This document shows, one piece after another, positions 1 through 5,832 of a stretch of 6,080 nucleotides of DNA. The number at the start of each line of letters is the position of its first letter. Position 1 is the stretch's first letter. The stretch spans positions 1-6,080 of the forward strand of contig JAAYFR010000128.1 of NCBI GenBank assembly GCA_012728155.1, in the 5' to 3' direction. The position numbers were made by a program, and so were the translations under genes. The notes beneath the pieces are model-generated. The model had not been told where the DNA came from. It did not search any database and was given only the letters and a program-made list of their open reading frames with translations. This DNA comes from Bacteroidales bacterium (GTDB taxonomy: Bacteria; Bacteroidota; Bacteroidia; Bacteroidales; Dysgonomonadaceae).

Positions 1-1
1 G

Positions 2-316
2 TTCAGCAATCCAACTATTGCGTTGAGTCCGGCGAATTTCATATTTACAGGGACAATTCAATTCCAAGAGAGATATTGGGATTGGGGTTGGTCATACAGA
101 TGGACTAATGTTCCGAACAATGCTACCGTCTCTTTAGATCCTAATATAGGCACCATCTCTGTTTCGCCTGCAGGACAATACAAGTACACAGTTCCGGTTT
201 CAACCAATTTAGCAACTTCTATTATATTCAGTCATAAACCATTACTTGCTACTTACGAAACAAACCGAACACCGGAAAGTTTAAAAACAAATTCAGCACT
301 GCGATTAGACAGATAA
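2..316 (+). CDS. C-terminal part of an exported beta-rich protein (partial, start outside window)
   Basis: The reading frame is open from the left edge of the window and stops with TAA at 314-316, so the true start lies upstream; the TTG at 23 is only an internal codon. The roughly 104 visible residues are rich in aromatic residues, Thr, Asn and Ser (WDWGWSYRWTNVPNNATVSL, later SVSPAGQYKYTV). This alternating hydrophobic/polar pattern is typical of Ig-like or beta-sandwich modules of secreted Bacteroidota proteins. No catalytic motif is visible and I do not recognise a family. The last 25 residues (from about 240) look less protein-like. An alternative frame, open from 238 and ending with TAG at 367-369, runs right up to the hairpin at 373, so the tail may be frameshifted. 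Function unknown. Confidence 0.5.
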   Translation, partial: FSNPTIALSPANFIFTGTIQFQERYWDWGWSYRWTNVPNNATVSLDPNIGTISVSPAGQYKYTVPVSTNLATSIIFSHKPLLATYETNRTPESLKTNSALRLDR

Positions 317-369
317 TAATGAACGGCATGGTGCTACCCGATCAAATTGACAAAGAGCACACCATTTAG
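238..369 (+). other. Alternative-frame tail after the partial gene, possible frameshifted C-terminus
   Basis: In the frame one base off from the partial gene, an open stretch follows a TAA at 235-237 and ends at TAG 367-369. Its end reads MNGMVLPDQIDKEHTI. It stops only 3 nt before the large hairpin at 373-420, the usual distance for a real 3' end, while the annotated frame stops 56 nt earlier. This may be the true C-terminus of the upstream protein displaced by an indel, or chance. There is no independent support. Confidence 0.22.
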
Positions 370-372
370 GAA

Positions 373-420
373 AACATCTTCAGTGTACCATCCTCCAAGA
401 GGTGGTACACTGAAGGTGTT
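373..420 (+). terminator. Long hairpin, probable terminator of the partial upstream gene
   Basis: Arms 373-390 and 403-420 pair over 18 bp with one G-T wobble (core CTTCAGTGTACCA / TGGTACACTGAAG). The inner sequence adds a second 4-bp stem (CCTC 392-395 / GAGG 399-402) with a CAA loop and one bulged T. The stem follows the end of the partial gene closely. The downstream tail is only moderately T-rich (CTTCTCC), so termination efficiency is uncertain. The alternative is a processed 3'-end stabiliser. Confidence 0.55.
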
Positions 421-502
421 CTTCTCCCCATAATAGAAGCTGACACCATTGTCCACTTATCAAAATTTCGTTAATCACAATTTTTAAAAAGAGAGGCTGC
501 TT

Positions 503-549
503 CCTTCCCGCGCGGGAGGACACGTGCGGGAGCGGACGCGAGCGGAGGG
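503..549. repeat. GC-rich palindromic intergenic patch, REP-like candidate
   Basis: About 37 of 47 bases are G or C, against strongly AT-rich flanks. It contains the perfect palindrome TCCCGCGCGGGA (506-517), a second copy of GCGGGA (526-531) after the first (512-517), the palindrome CACGTG (521-526), and repeated purine-rich GCGGA/GCGAG units to 549. On the minus strand it lies just after the stop of the 851-aa gene; the hairpin TCC-TCCC/GGGA-(A)-GGA is followed 12 nt later by TTTTT, so it could also serve as that operon's terminator. Whether it recurs elsewhere in the genome cannot be seen here. Confidence 0.4.
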
Positions 550-576
550 ATCAAAATCTACTCAGACAGTATTGTA

Positions 577-3132
577 TTAATAGCCAAAATAATAATTCGA
601 AAGATAATCACAGTTGCGAGCCAGATCGCTCATTGCATCAGTTTCTCCAAACTCATTTACAAGTTTGTGAAAATAAGTCCGATAATGATTATTCCACACT
701 TCTTTATAATTCTCTCCATCGCTTGATATTCCATTATGAGCAAAATAAGCATCATTCTGTGTCCATTGGTAAAACTTCCCTTGCTCGGCACTCCCCATTT
801 GAAACAGTATTTTTGCTTTGTGCTCATCATCTTTTGCTTTTTCAAAGGCTTTTTCTAAATATCCAAGAGCTAAATCATAATTATCCGGCTCGACAAATAC
901 ATGTCCGTTATAATTTTTATAGTAAACGGTATAGTTAGAATAAGGTTTTTCTCTATACTCATACTTGCCGTCATTGGTATTGTCCAGATCCATTACAAAC
1001 AGATGTCTGTAATAAGAGGTGGATGTGGTATTGTACAATAAATTACCAATCAGATGATACGCTTTGGCACTTCTTGCATCAGACGACTCGGCAATTTTCT
1101 TTAACTCCAAGAGTGCTTGTGTTACATCATATTTGTTCATCACAGGCTGTATAAAGGGAAATTCACCGATAAACTCTTCGTGCTCTAATGCCTCTTCCGC
1201 AGACAAAATCAAATGGTATCTGATATTGTGTCCGAAAACCAATGAAGAGATATTTCGATAGCCGTCGAAGGAATCCTCGTCGAGCGAGTTACCCATATAG
1301 TCGTAATTTGGATAGCCTTTGAATTGTGCTGCATTTTGGTAGCGCTTGTTGGCCTCTTTGAAGTCGCCCTTACGCATAGCAAAATCCCCAAAAACTACTG
1401 CGAAGTAGGCATCCAAATTGCCGACTCCCTCCATTTTGGGATATAAAATCTCCTGCTCAAAGCTGTTTTTATTCTTTTTCTTATGAAATTTCTCTAACGA
1501 CTCTGCCAATCCCCGCTCGGGATATTTTCTGAAACTCTCTAAGGGGTTACTCATCAAAAAGGATTTAGCGGCATCGCCTTGTAAAAAGTAGCGGTTGGCA
1601 ATCACATCTTTCAAAAATGCTTCGGTGGTGGGAGCGTTGTAGTAATTGACCTCATCATCGGGTTCAGCTGCCACAAAGAAGCTTTTGTATTGCTCAAAGA
1701 GCATCTTCTCAACACTCTCGTCGATTGTCTGATGGCGCACAATATCATTGAGTATTTTCATACGCTCAATCTGCTCGCGATACTCTTCGCTGTCGTTTTC
1801 TATCGAAGATAAAATTTCCAGACTCTCATCATGTTTTTTATCTAAAAACTTGGTATAGGCTTCGGCAATAGTCCAAAAGCTCTCCTTATCCTGTTCCTGC
1901 ACCTTCCGAATAAACTGATCCAGCTCTTTCAGATAGTTATTCTTTTTCCATCCCGAATAGTATGGGATGCTATTTTTATATGTATTTTTGCTCTTCTTCG
2001 ACGAAGTGAAAAGCTTTTTAATGAAATTCCATATTTTTGCGAAAAAGCCTTGTTTTACGCTCTCTGCCTTTTCGAGCGAAGCCGGATCCATTGCCGGTTC
2101 CTCTCTGTTCTCATCGTAATAGCCTACCGGCAGATAGGCGCGCTCCAACTCATTGATAGCCCTTGCCGCCAATACCTGCAGCAGCTCTGAATTGGGGTTT
2201 ATCTGATAGATTTTCTCCATCATCGGCAGCGGATTATTAAAATCCTGATAACCTAACAGGAAATAGGCGGCACACTTCTCATCGTCGGTGCGTGCCCGAT
2301 TCAGCAGGTCATCAAATACATCCTGATTTGTCAGCTTCATCGAGCTGTATGCGCTCACTTTTTGTCGGTTGGAGTGCAGAAAAACCTGGAAGAAATTCCA
2401 GTTGGCGTCTTCAATCTCACCTGCACCTCTCTGCGCTCCGGCCAGCTGATCCAAAGCCATATAATAAACAGCATTTTTCAGATTCAGCGGCTCCACATAG
2501 TTCTCAAAATCAGCTATGGCATCTTCATACAAGCGTTTGTAGTGCTGAAAGCGCACCAACTGATAGGCATAGCGGATTTTTATTTGCGGATCGGTGACAG
2601 CATCATACATATTGCGGAATAATGCAATGTTTGAACCACAGTCGAGTTCACTCACATTGTGATTCTCCTCCTTTTCGTAGTAATAATAGTCAAAATCGGA
2701 ATTGGCAACAGAGTATACTCTCATAAACGGCTCAAATGATTTGGCAGTTATCAGGTAGTCGATACCCTCGCTGTATTTTCCGTAAAAATCACTGCCCAAC
2801 TGACGCAGCAGCGCATTGCCGGCTCTTCCGTTCCGCATTTTTTCCAACTCTTCAAGCGGCATCCGATAGACTATCTCTTCGGTCTGCTGGTAGTCTGTTT
2901 TGTTATCAAAATAGGCTTGCCAGGACAGAATATTCTCATCATCATTTGCCCCCGCTGCTTTTTCGTAATAGTAATTGCTATAAGTCAGCAGAAAGGGTGT
3001 GTACGATTTGTTTTTGATAATACTCTGCGTAAAGAGATTGAAATACTCTAAATCGGGCTCGTACCAGATACAGGCTTGCACACCCTGAAAGGTTGCAAAT
3101 GCCAATAAAAAAGAAAGTGCTATTTTCTTCAT
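577..3132 (-). CDS. Large exported alpha-helical repeat (TPR-like) protein, second gene of operon
   Basis: 851 aa. Residues 1-20 form a signal peptide (KK, hydrophobic core, VQA) followed by Cys21. VQA-C is a weak lipobox because Q at -2 is unusual, so either signal peptidase I cleavage before Cys or lipid attachment is possible. The mature protein is mostly helical with TPR-like helix pairs, best at about 186-214, 576-601 (GDFAMRKGDFKEANKRYQNA) and 751-780. It is very rich in Tyr, Asn, Glu and Lys, and carries a Lys-rich amphipathic stretch at about 361-385. No catalytic motif is evident; a scaffold or binding role in the periplasm or outer membrane is inferred. Its ATG overlaps the stop of the 325-aa lipoprotein gene as ATGA (3129-3132), so the two are translationally coupled. 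The family name is not known to me. Gene limits are secure. Confidence 0.88.
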   Translation of the reverse strand: MKKIALSFLLAFATFQGVQACIWYEPDLEYFNLFTQSIIKNKSYTPFLLTYSNYYYEKAAGANDDENILSWQAYFDNKTDYQQTEEIVYRMPLEELEKMRNGRAGNALLRQLGSDFYGKYSEGIDYLITAKSFEPFMRVYSVANSDFDYYYYEKEENHNVSELDCGSNIALFRNMYDAVTDPQIKIRYAYQLVRFQHYKRLYEDAIADFENYVEPLNLKNAVYYMALDQLAGAQRGAGEIEDANWNFFQVFLHSNRQKVSAYSSMKLTNQDVFDDLLNRARTDDEKCAAYFLLGYQDFNNPLPMMEKIYQINPNSELLQVLAARAINELERAYLPVGYYDENREEPAMDPASLEKAESVKQGFFAKIWNFIKKLFTSSKKSKNTYKNSIPYYSGWKKNNYLKELDQFIRKVQEQDKESFWTIAEAYTKFLDKKHDESLEILSSIENDSEEYREQIERMKILNDIVRHQTIDESVEKMLFEQYKSFFVAAEPDDEVNYYNAPTTEAFLKDVIANRYFLQGDAAKSFLMSNPLESFRKYPERGLAESLEKFHKKKNKNSFEQEILYPKMEGVGNLDAYFAVVFGDFAMRKGDFKEANKRYQNAAQFKGYPNYDYMGNSLDEDSFDGYRNISSLVFGHNIRYHLILSAEEALEHEEFIGEFPFIQPVMNKYDVTQALLELKKIAESSDARSAKAYHLIGNLLYNTTSTSYYRHLFVMDLDNTNDGKYEYREKPYSNYTVYYKNYNGHVFVEPDNYDLALGYLEKAFEKAKDDEHKAKILFQMGSAEQGKFYQWTQNDAYFAHNGISSDGENYKEVWNNHYRTYFHKLVNEFGETDAMSDLARNCDYLSNYYFGY

Positions 3133-4106
3133 CGTAACAGGTTTTTATTATCCACAAAGCCTGAGCTAAGTTGATAGTAGATTATATTATATTTTGGTAT
3201 TTTATTGTTGATAAATTGCACCGCTTCATCTAATTGCGCCGCATCAATCTCTTCGGTTTTTATCATAAAGCCGCTGTTGAGAAAGTGACCGAAGTAAAAA
3301 CCGTCTTCCACCACCTCTGCTCTATTCTCCGCTATTTTTCGCAATCCGGGGCTGTTCAGGTCTGTTTTGCTCAGCCCGTTGATAAGTCTGTGCTGTCCAA
3401 TGTGGTTGGTGACAATGCCCCAGGAGAAAATCGGCAAGGCGATATCTATATTTTGTATTGGGTAGCGTTGAAGCTCTCTCAGGTAATTTTTCAGGAGCGA
3501 CAGATCCAAAATCGAGTTTTTATCCGAATCTTCGAGTGGCGAAGAGGTGGAGTAACACATCAGATAAACCTTATCAACCGGGGGCACTCCCATTTTATGA
3601 CGATCTTTGACCTGATGCAGGCGCAGTGTAGATGTAACTTTCAATCCCGACAACTCTTTCAACCGCTCTAATAAGAGAAAAAAATCATCTCTCGTTCCGG
3701 CAGTCCAGTCGCAGTCTATCTGCAGCTCGCCACCCATATTTAGCGACAGTTCCCCTGCCCTGCGTTCGACAAGTTTAATCAGCTCTTCGGCTAAATATTG
3801 AATCTCTTCGCTACTGATATTGTAGAGTGTGCGGTTGGTGATAAAGACTACCGGCACTATCTCTTTGTCGCTCACGAAAGAGCTGTCTTTATTCACAAGG
3901 GCGACAGGCTGTATTTTGCCGTCGAGCCTGTCCACATCAAAAAATCGGAGATAGAGCGCAGGCACATCGGCCCTGTTCAAAGCATCCTTTTCAACATCAT
4001 TCAAGGAGAGTTGGGTTCTCCAGTAATAAAAGGTGTAAGAATGATGTTCTTGTTTTGAACAAGACAAAAGCAGTAATCCAAGTAAAAAAGCAGCAAGTTT
4101 TTTCAT
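3129..4106 (-). CDS. Lipoprotein with TIM-barrel-like (GH18/DUF3142-like) fold, function unknown
   Basis: 325 aa. The N-terminus MKKLAAFLLGLLLLSC is a clear type II signal with Cys16 as the lipid-modified residue. The mature part shows spaced beta-strand motifs in an (alpha/beta)8 order: TFYYWRT (25-31), ALYLRFFDVD (50-59), VPVVFIT (84-90), ELQIDCDWT (127-135), VTSTLRLH (157-164), KVYLMCYS (179-186), DIALPIFSW (221-229), IIYYQLSSG (308-316). The fourth strand resembles the glycoside hydrolase 18 DxDxE signature, but the Glu position is Thr (DCDWT), so GH18-type catalysis is doubtful; the resemblance to GH18 or DUF3142 is my inference. It is the first intact gene of the operon, with the 851-aa gene overlapping by ATGA. 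The start is supported by the signal peptide. A minus-strand promoter may lie at about 4272-4279. Confidence 0.85.
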   Translation of the reverse strand: MKKLAAFLLGLLLLSCSKQEHHSYTFYYWRTQLSLNDVEKDALNRADVPALYLRFFDVDRLDGKIQPVALVNKDSSFVSDKEIVPVVFITNRTLYNISSEEIQYLAEELIKLVERRAGELSLNMGGELQIDCDWTAGTRDDFFLLLERLKELSGLKVTSTLRLHQVKDRHKMGVPPVDKVYLMCYSTSSPLEDSDKNSILDLSLLKNYLRELQRYPIQNIDIALPIFSWGIVTNHIGQHRLINGLSKTDLNSPGLRKIAENRAEVVEDGFYFGHFLNSGFMIKTEEIDAAQLDEAVQFINNKIPKYNIIYYQLSSGFVDNKNLLR

Positions 4107-4125
4107 CGGCTACATATTTTTGTGT

Positions 4126-4251
4126 TTAGTCCGCACGCTCATCACTCTCATCCTCAACAGACTCCTCATTTAATTTAGGATATGCGGTACGAAAGTGATA
4201 TATATTCTTGATTTCAGACCGGAAAACCGAAAATATACCTGTAAATTTTTG
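4126..4251 (-). pseudogene. Orphan C-terminal fragment of a lost upstream operon gene
   Basis: Between a TAA at 4254-4252 and a TAA at 4128-4126, the minus strand is open for 41 codons and reads like a protein end: basic/aromatic (FSVFRSEIKNIYHFRTAYPK) then strongly acidic (LNEESVEDESDERAD). There is no ATG, GTG or TTG in it, so it cannot be a normal gene by itself. It ends 19 nt before the ATG of the 325-aa lipoprotein, the spacing expected of an adjacent operon member. The simplest reading is that the 5' part of a gene preceding the lipoprotein was deleted. The alternative is a chance open frame in a 5' leader; the charge-segregated composition argues somewhat against chance. Confidence 0.42.
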
Positions 4252-4263
4252 TTACTTTAACAA
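4249..4263. promoter_or_regulatory. Short inverted repeat TTGTTA-CTT-TAACAA in the divergent region
   Basis: A perfect 6-bp inverted repeat with a 3-nt spacer lies between the orphan fragment and the two divergent promoter candidates, just downstream of the minus-strand -7 element. The position suits an operator or a small hairpin in the leader. It is short and in AT-rich DNA, so chance is possible. Confidence 0.25.
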
Positions 4264-4271
4264 TACCTATG

Positions 4272-4279
4272 CAAAGCTA
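4272..4279 (-). promoter_or_regulatory. Candidate Bacteroides-type -7 element for the lipoprotein operon
   Basis: The minus strand reads TAGCTTTG, an exact match to TAnnTTTG. No good TTTG is found 19-21 nt upstream, so this half-site is weak. It would give a leader of about 160 nt that includes the orphan C-terminal fragment. Confidence 0.35.
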
Positions 4280-4296
4280 TAAAAAATTGTAGCATA

Positions 4297-4329
4297 TTTG
4301 ATTAAATATCCTTTATTTGTTTATTTTTG
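4297..4329 (+). promoter_or_regulatory. Bacteroides-type sigma-ABfr promoter for the broken small gene
   Basis: TTTG at 4297-4300, a 21-nt spacer and TATTTTTG at 4322-4329 match the Bacteroides consensus TTTG-N19-21-TAnnTTTG fully. Transcription would begin near 4335, leaving a leader of about 24 nt before the TTG-AAA-AAC at 4359, where the small gene appears to begin. Confidence 0.6.
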
Positions 4330-4358
4330 TCTCAGCTGTTTTCATTGTACATACAATA

Positions 4359-4788
4359 TTGAAAAACACTATTAACCAACTAAAAATTAAATCAGCCGGA
4401 TTATTCTCATTACTTGCTTATTATCAATCTTTATTTTATTCCTTTAAAATCCTCCCCCATTGCGTCATAACTCCAGAGAGAAGAGCTGGAAAAACAAAGA
4501 ATTGAGAAAAGAAATCTCGAAATAGAAGAGGAAAAACAAAGAATGGAACAGGAAGAGCGTGACAGAATTCCAAATATGATAAAAAAATATGGGGAAGAAA
4601 AAGGAAAAATAATAGGTAAAAAAAAGGTGAAAATAGGATTTACACAACAAATGTGCATTGATTCATGGGGTAAACCTAAATCAATCAATAAAACAACAAC
4701 CGGTTATGGCGTTCACGAACAATGGGTATACGCAAGCGGAAATTATCTTTTTTTTGAAAATGGGATTCTAAGTGCAATTCAAAACTAA
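4359..4788 (+). pseudogene. Broken small exported protein: signal-like N-terminus, charged helix, 'HEQWVY' C-terminal domain
   Basis: Frame A (4359-4505) begins TTG AAA AAC and reads MKNTINQLKIKSAGLFSLLA then hydrophobic residues, like a signal peptide or anchor. Frame B (open from 4471 after a TAA at 4468-4470, to TAA 4786-4788) reads a charged helix (LQREELEKQRIEKRN...), then KIGFTQQMCIDSWGKPKSIN, HEQWVYASGNYLFFENG and a C-terminal AIQN. This last domain resembles C-terminal modules seen after coiled coils in Bacteroidota envelope proteins, with some likeness to BamE/SmpA-type folds (inference). One +1 shift within the 35-nt overlap 4471-4505 would join the two into about 142 residues. Alternatively, the shift lies near 4410-4420, where frame B reads LLIINLYFIPLKSSPIAS, and the TAA at 4468 is a second lesion. 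Translation from ATG 4543 alone would give an 81-aa fragment lacking the export signal. Likely a pseudogene. Confidence 0.6.
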
Positions 4789-4886
4789 CATTCATAAAAA
4801 ATAACTATAACAACAGAACATTACAAAACGCTACTCTCCCTATACAAGAGAAAAGTAAAAGGATTTCAATAATTTTCAAGGTTTAG

Positions 4887-5774
4887 CTAGAAAAATTCAT
4901 TGGGTTGATAAGCGAAAATGAACAACTTACCAACGCCGGAGTGCTGTTTGCAGATCAGTGTCCATTAAGGCAAAATCGAGTTTTCTGCACCAGGTGGAAT
5001 GGGTTAAACAAAGGCTCTGTGTTTGATGACGCCTTGGACGATAAAGAATTTTCAGGAAGTTTGGTTTTTATTCTGAATGCTGCCAAGGATTTTATCAAAA
5101 CCAACAACAAAATCCGCTGGGCAAAAACAGCAGACAGCCGAATTGAAAAGCCAGATTATGCGGAACGCGCCTACTTTGAGATTTTAGTAAACGCTATTAT
5201 ACATAGGAATTATTTTGAAATAGGAAGTGAAATTCATATTGATATGTATGACAATCGACTAACTGTTTGGTCCCCGGGAGGTATGATTAATGGTCGAATT
5301 TTTGAAGAACAACCGGTCTTTCGGATGGAATCTCAACGCCGTAACCCCATTATTGCCGATCTTTTTCAACGGATGAAATTTATGGAACGTAGAGGAAGTG
5401 GCTTTGGAAAGATTATTGATGCGACAAAATCTTTGCCTGAATATTCAGAAGACTGTATGCCCGAATTTGAAGCTGATGAAAATGGATTTCAAATAACTCT
5501 TTGGAATGTAAATTACAGCACCGACCAAGATACCGACCAAGATACCGACCAAGATATTTTAAGTGTTGAAGAACGTCGATTGTTATTAATTGATTTTTGT
5601 AAAACACCACGCTCTCGTTTAGAAATGATGAACTTTTTACAAATGAAACACAATCCGACATTTCGAGTTAATTATCTCAATCCTTTATTGGAAAAAGGAA
5701 TTTTGATAATGACTTTGCCCGATAAACCGAATAGTAAATATCAAAAATATGTAGTTAATGCTTCTAACTTGTGA
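4887..5774 (+). pseudogene. 5'-truncated AlbA_2/GHKL-ATPase regulator (COG2865 / Schlafen-like family)
   Basis: From a TTG at 4905 the frame gives 289 aa, but family-like sequence starts earlier (LEKFIGLISENEQLTNAG, from 4887 just after an in-frame TAG at 4884-4886). LTNAGVLF marks the junction that normally follows an AlbA_2 (Schlafen-type) DNA-binding domain of roughly 200 residues; that domain is absent, and only about 100 nt separate this gene from its neighbour. Visible parts, numbered from the TTG: GHKL N-box FEILVNAIIHRNY (91-103, Asn96), LTVWSPGGM (119-127), glycine-rich RRGSGFGKI (162-170), a repeated DTDQ linker (206-217), and a winged-helix-like C-terminus (about 219-289). Intact members are about 450-550 aa and are predicted ATP-binding transcriptional regulators. 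The rest of the frame is undamaged, so a residual ATPase-wHTH product is possible but unlikely to be made well. Confidence 0.72.
5520..5555 (+). repeat. Three exact 12-bp tandem repeats (ACCGACCAAGAT) inside the GHKL gene
   Basis: Units at 5520-5531, 5532-5543 and 5544-5555 are identical and encode (TDQD)3 in the linker between the GHKL domain and the winged helix. Because the unit is a multiple of three, copy-number change would alter linker length without a frameshift. Confidence 0.9.
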
Positions 5775-5792
5775 TTTTGAAAAATAATCATC

Positions 5793-5832
5793 AGCCCGAT
5801 AAACGTCAAACTTGTTTGTGGTTTATCGGGCT
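5793..5832. terminator. Bidirectional terminator hairpin after the GHKL gene
   Basis: AGCCCGATAAAC (5793-5804) pairs perfectly with GTTTATCGGGCT (5821-5832). The 16-nt loop holds a second small stem CAAA (5807-5810) / TTTG (5815-5818). It starts 18 nt after the stop at 5774. A T-rich tail follows (TTCTTATC) and the minus-strand exit is also T-rich (TGATGATTATTTTTC), so it could act in both directions. Confidence 0.8.

Noticed and set aside
317..576. tRNA, rRNA or tmRNA in the intergenic regions
   Set aside because: No cloverleaf, T-loop consensus or CCA-type end was seen in this gap or at the right edge.
2292..2622. Two overlapping plus-strand open frames of 101 and 86 codons opposite the 851-aa gene
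   Set aside because: They lie wholly antisense inside a well-supported long gene, show no domain or signal, and have no promoter; they are by-products of its codon use.
3070..3132. Calling the 851-aa protein a definite lipoprotein
   Set aside because: Cys21 follows the signal, but VQA-C has Gln at -2, poor for signal peptidase II; cleavage before Cys by signal peptidase I is equally possible.
3234..3671. 145-codon plus-strand open frame opposite the lipoprotein gene
   Set aside because: It is fully antisense to a gene with a clear lipoprotein signal and barrel motifs; its composition is not protein-like.
4431..4688. Minus-strand frame reading as a Phe/Ser/Ile-rich membrane-like protein
   Set aside because: The hydrophobicity comes from reverse-reading the purine-rich charged-helix codons (GAA, AAA, AGA) of the plus-strand gene.
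4468..4905. Programmed frameshift or stop-codon readthrough to rescue the small gene or the GHKL gene
   Set aside because: No clear slippery heptamer with a downstream structure was found, and the GHKL gene lacks its whole N-terminal domain, so decay is the simpler explanation.
5520..5555. CRISPR-like repetition
   Set aside because: The 12-bp units are directly adjacent, without spacers, and in frame inside a gene.
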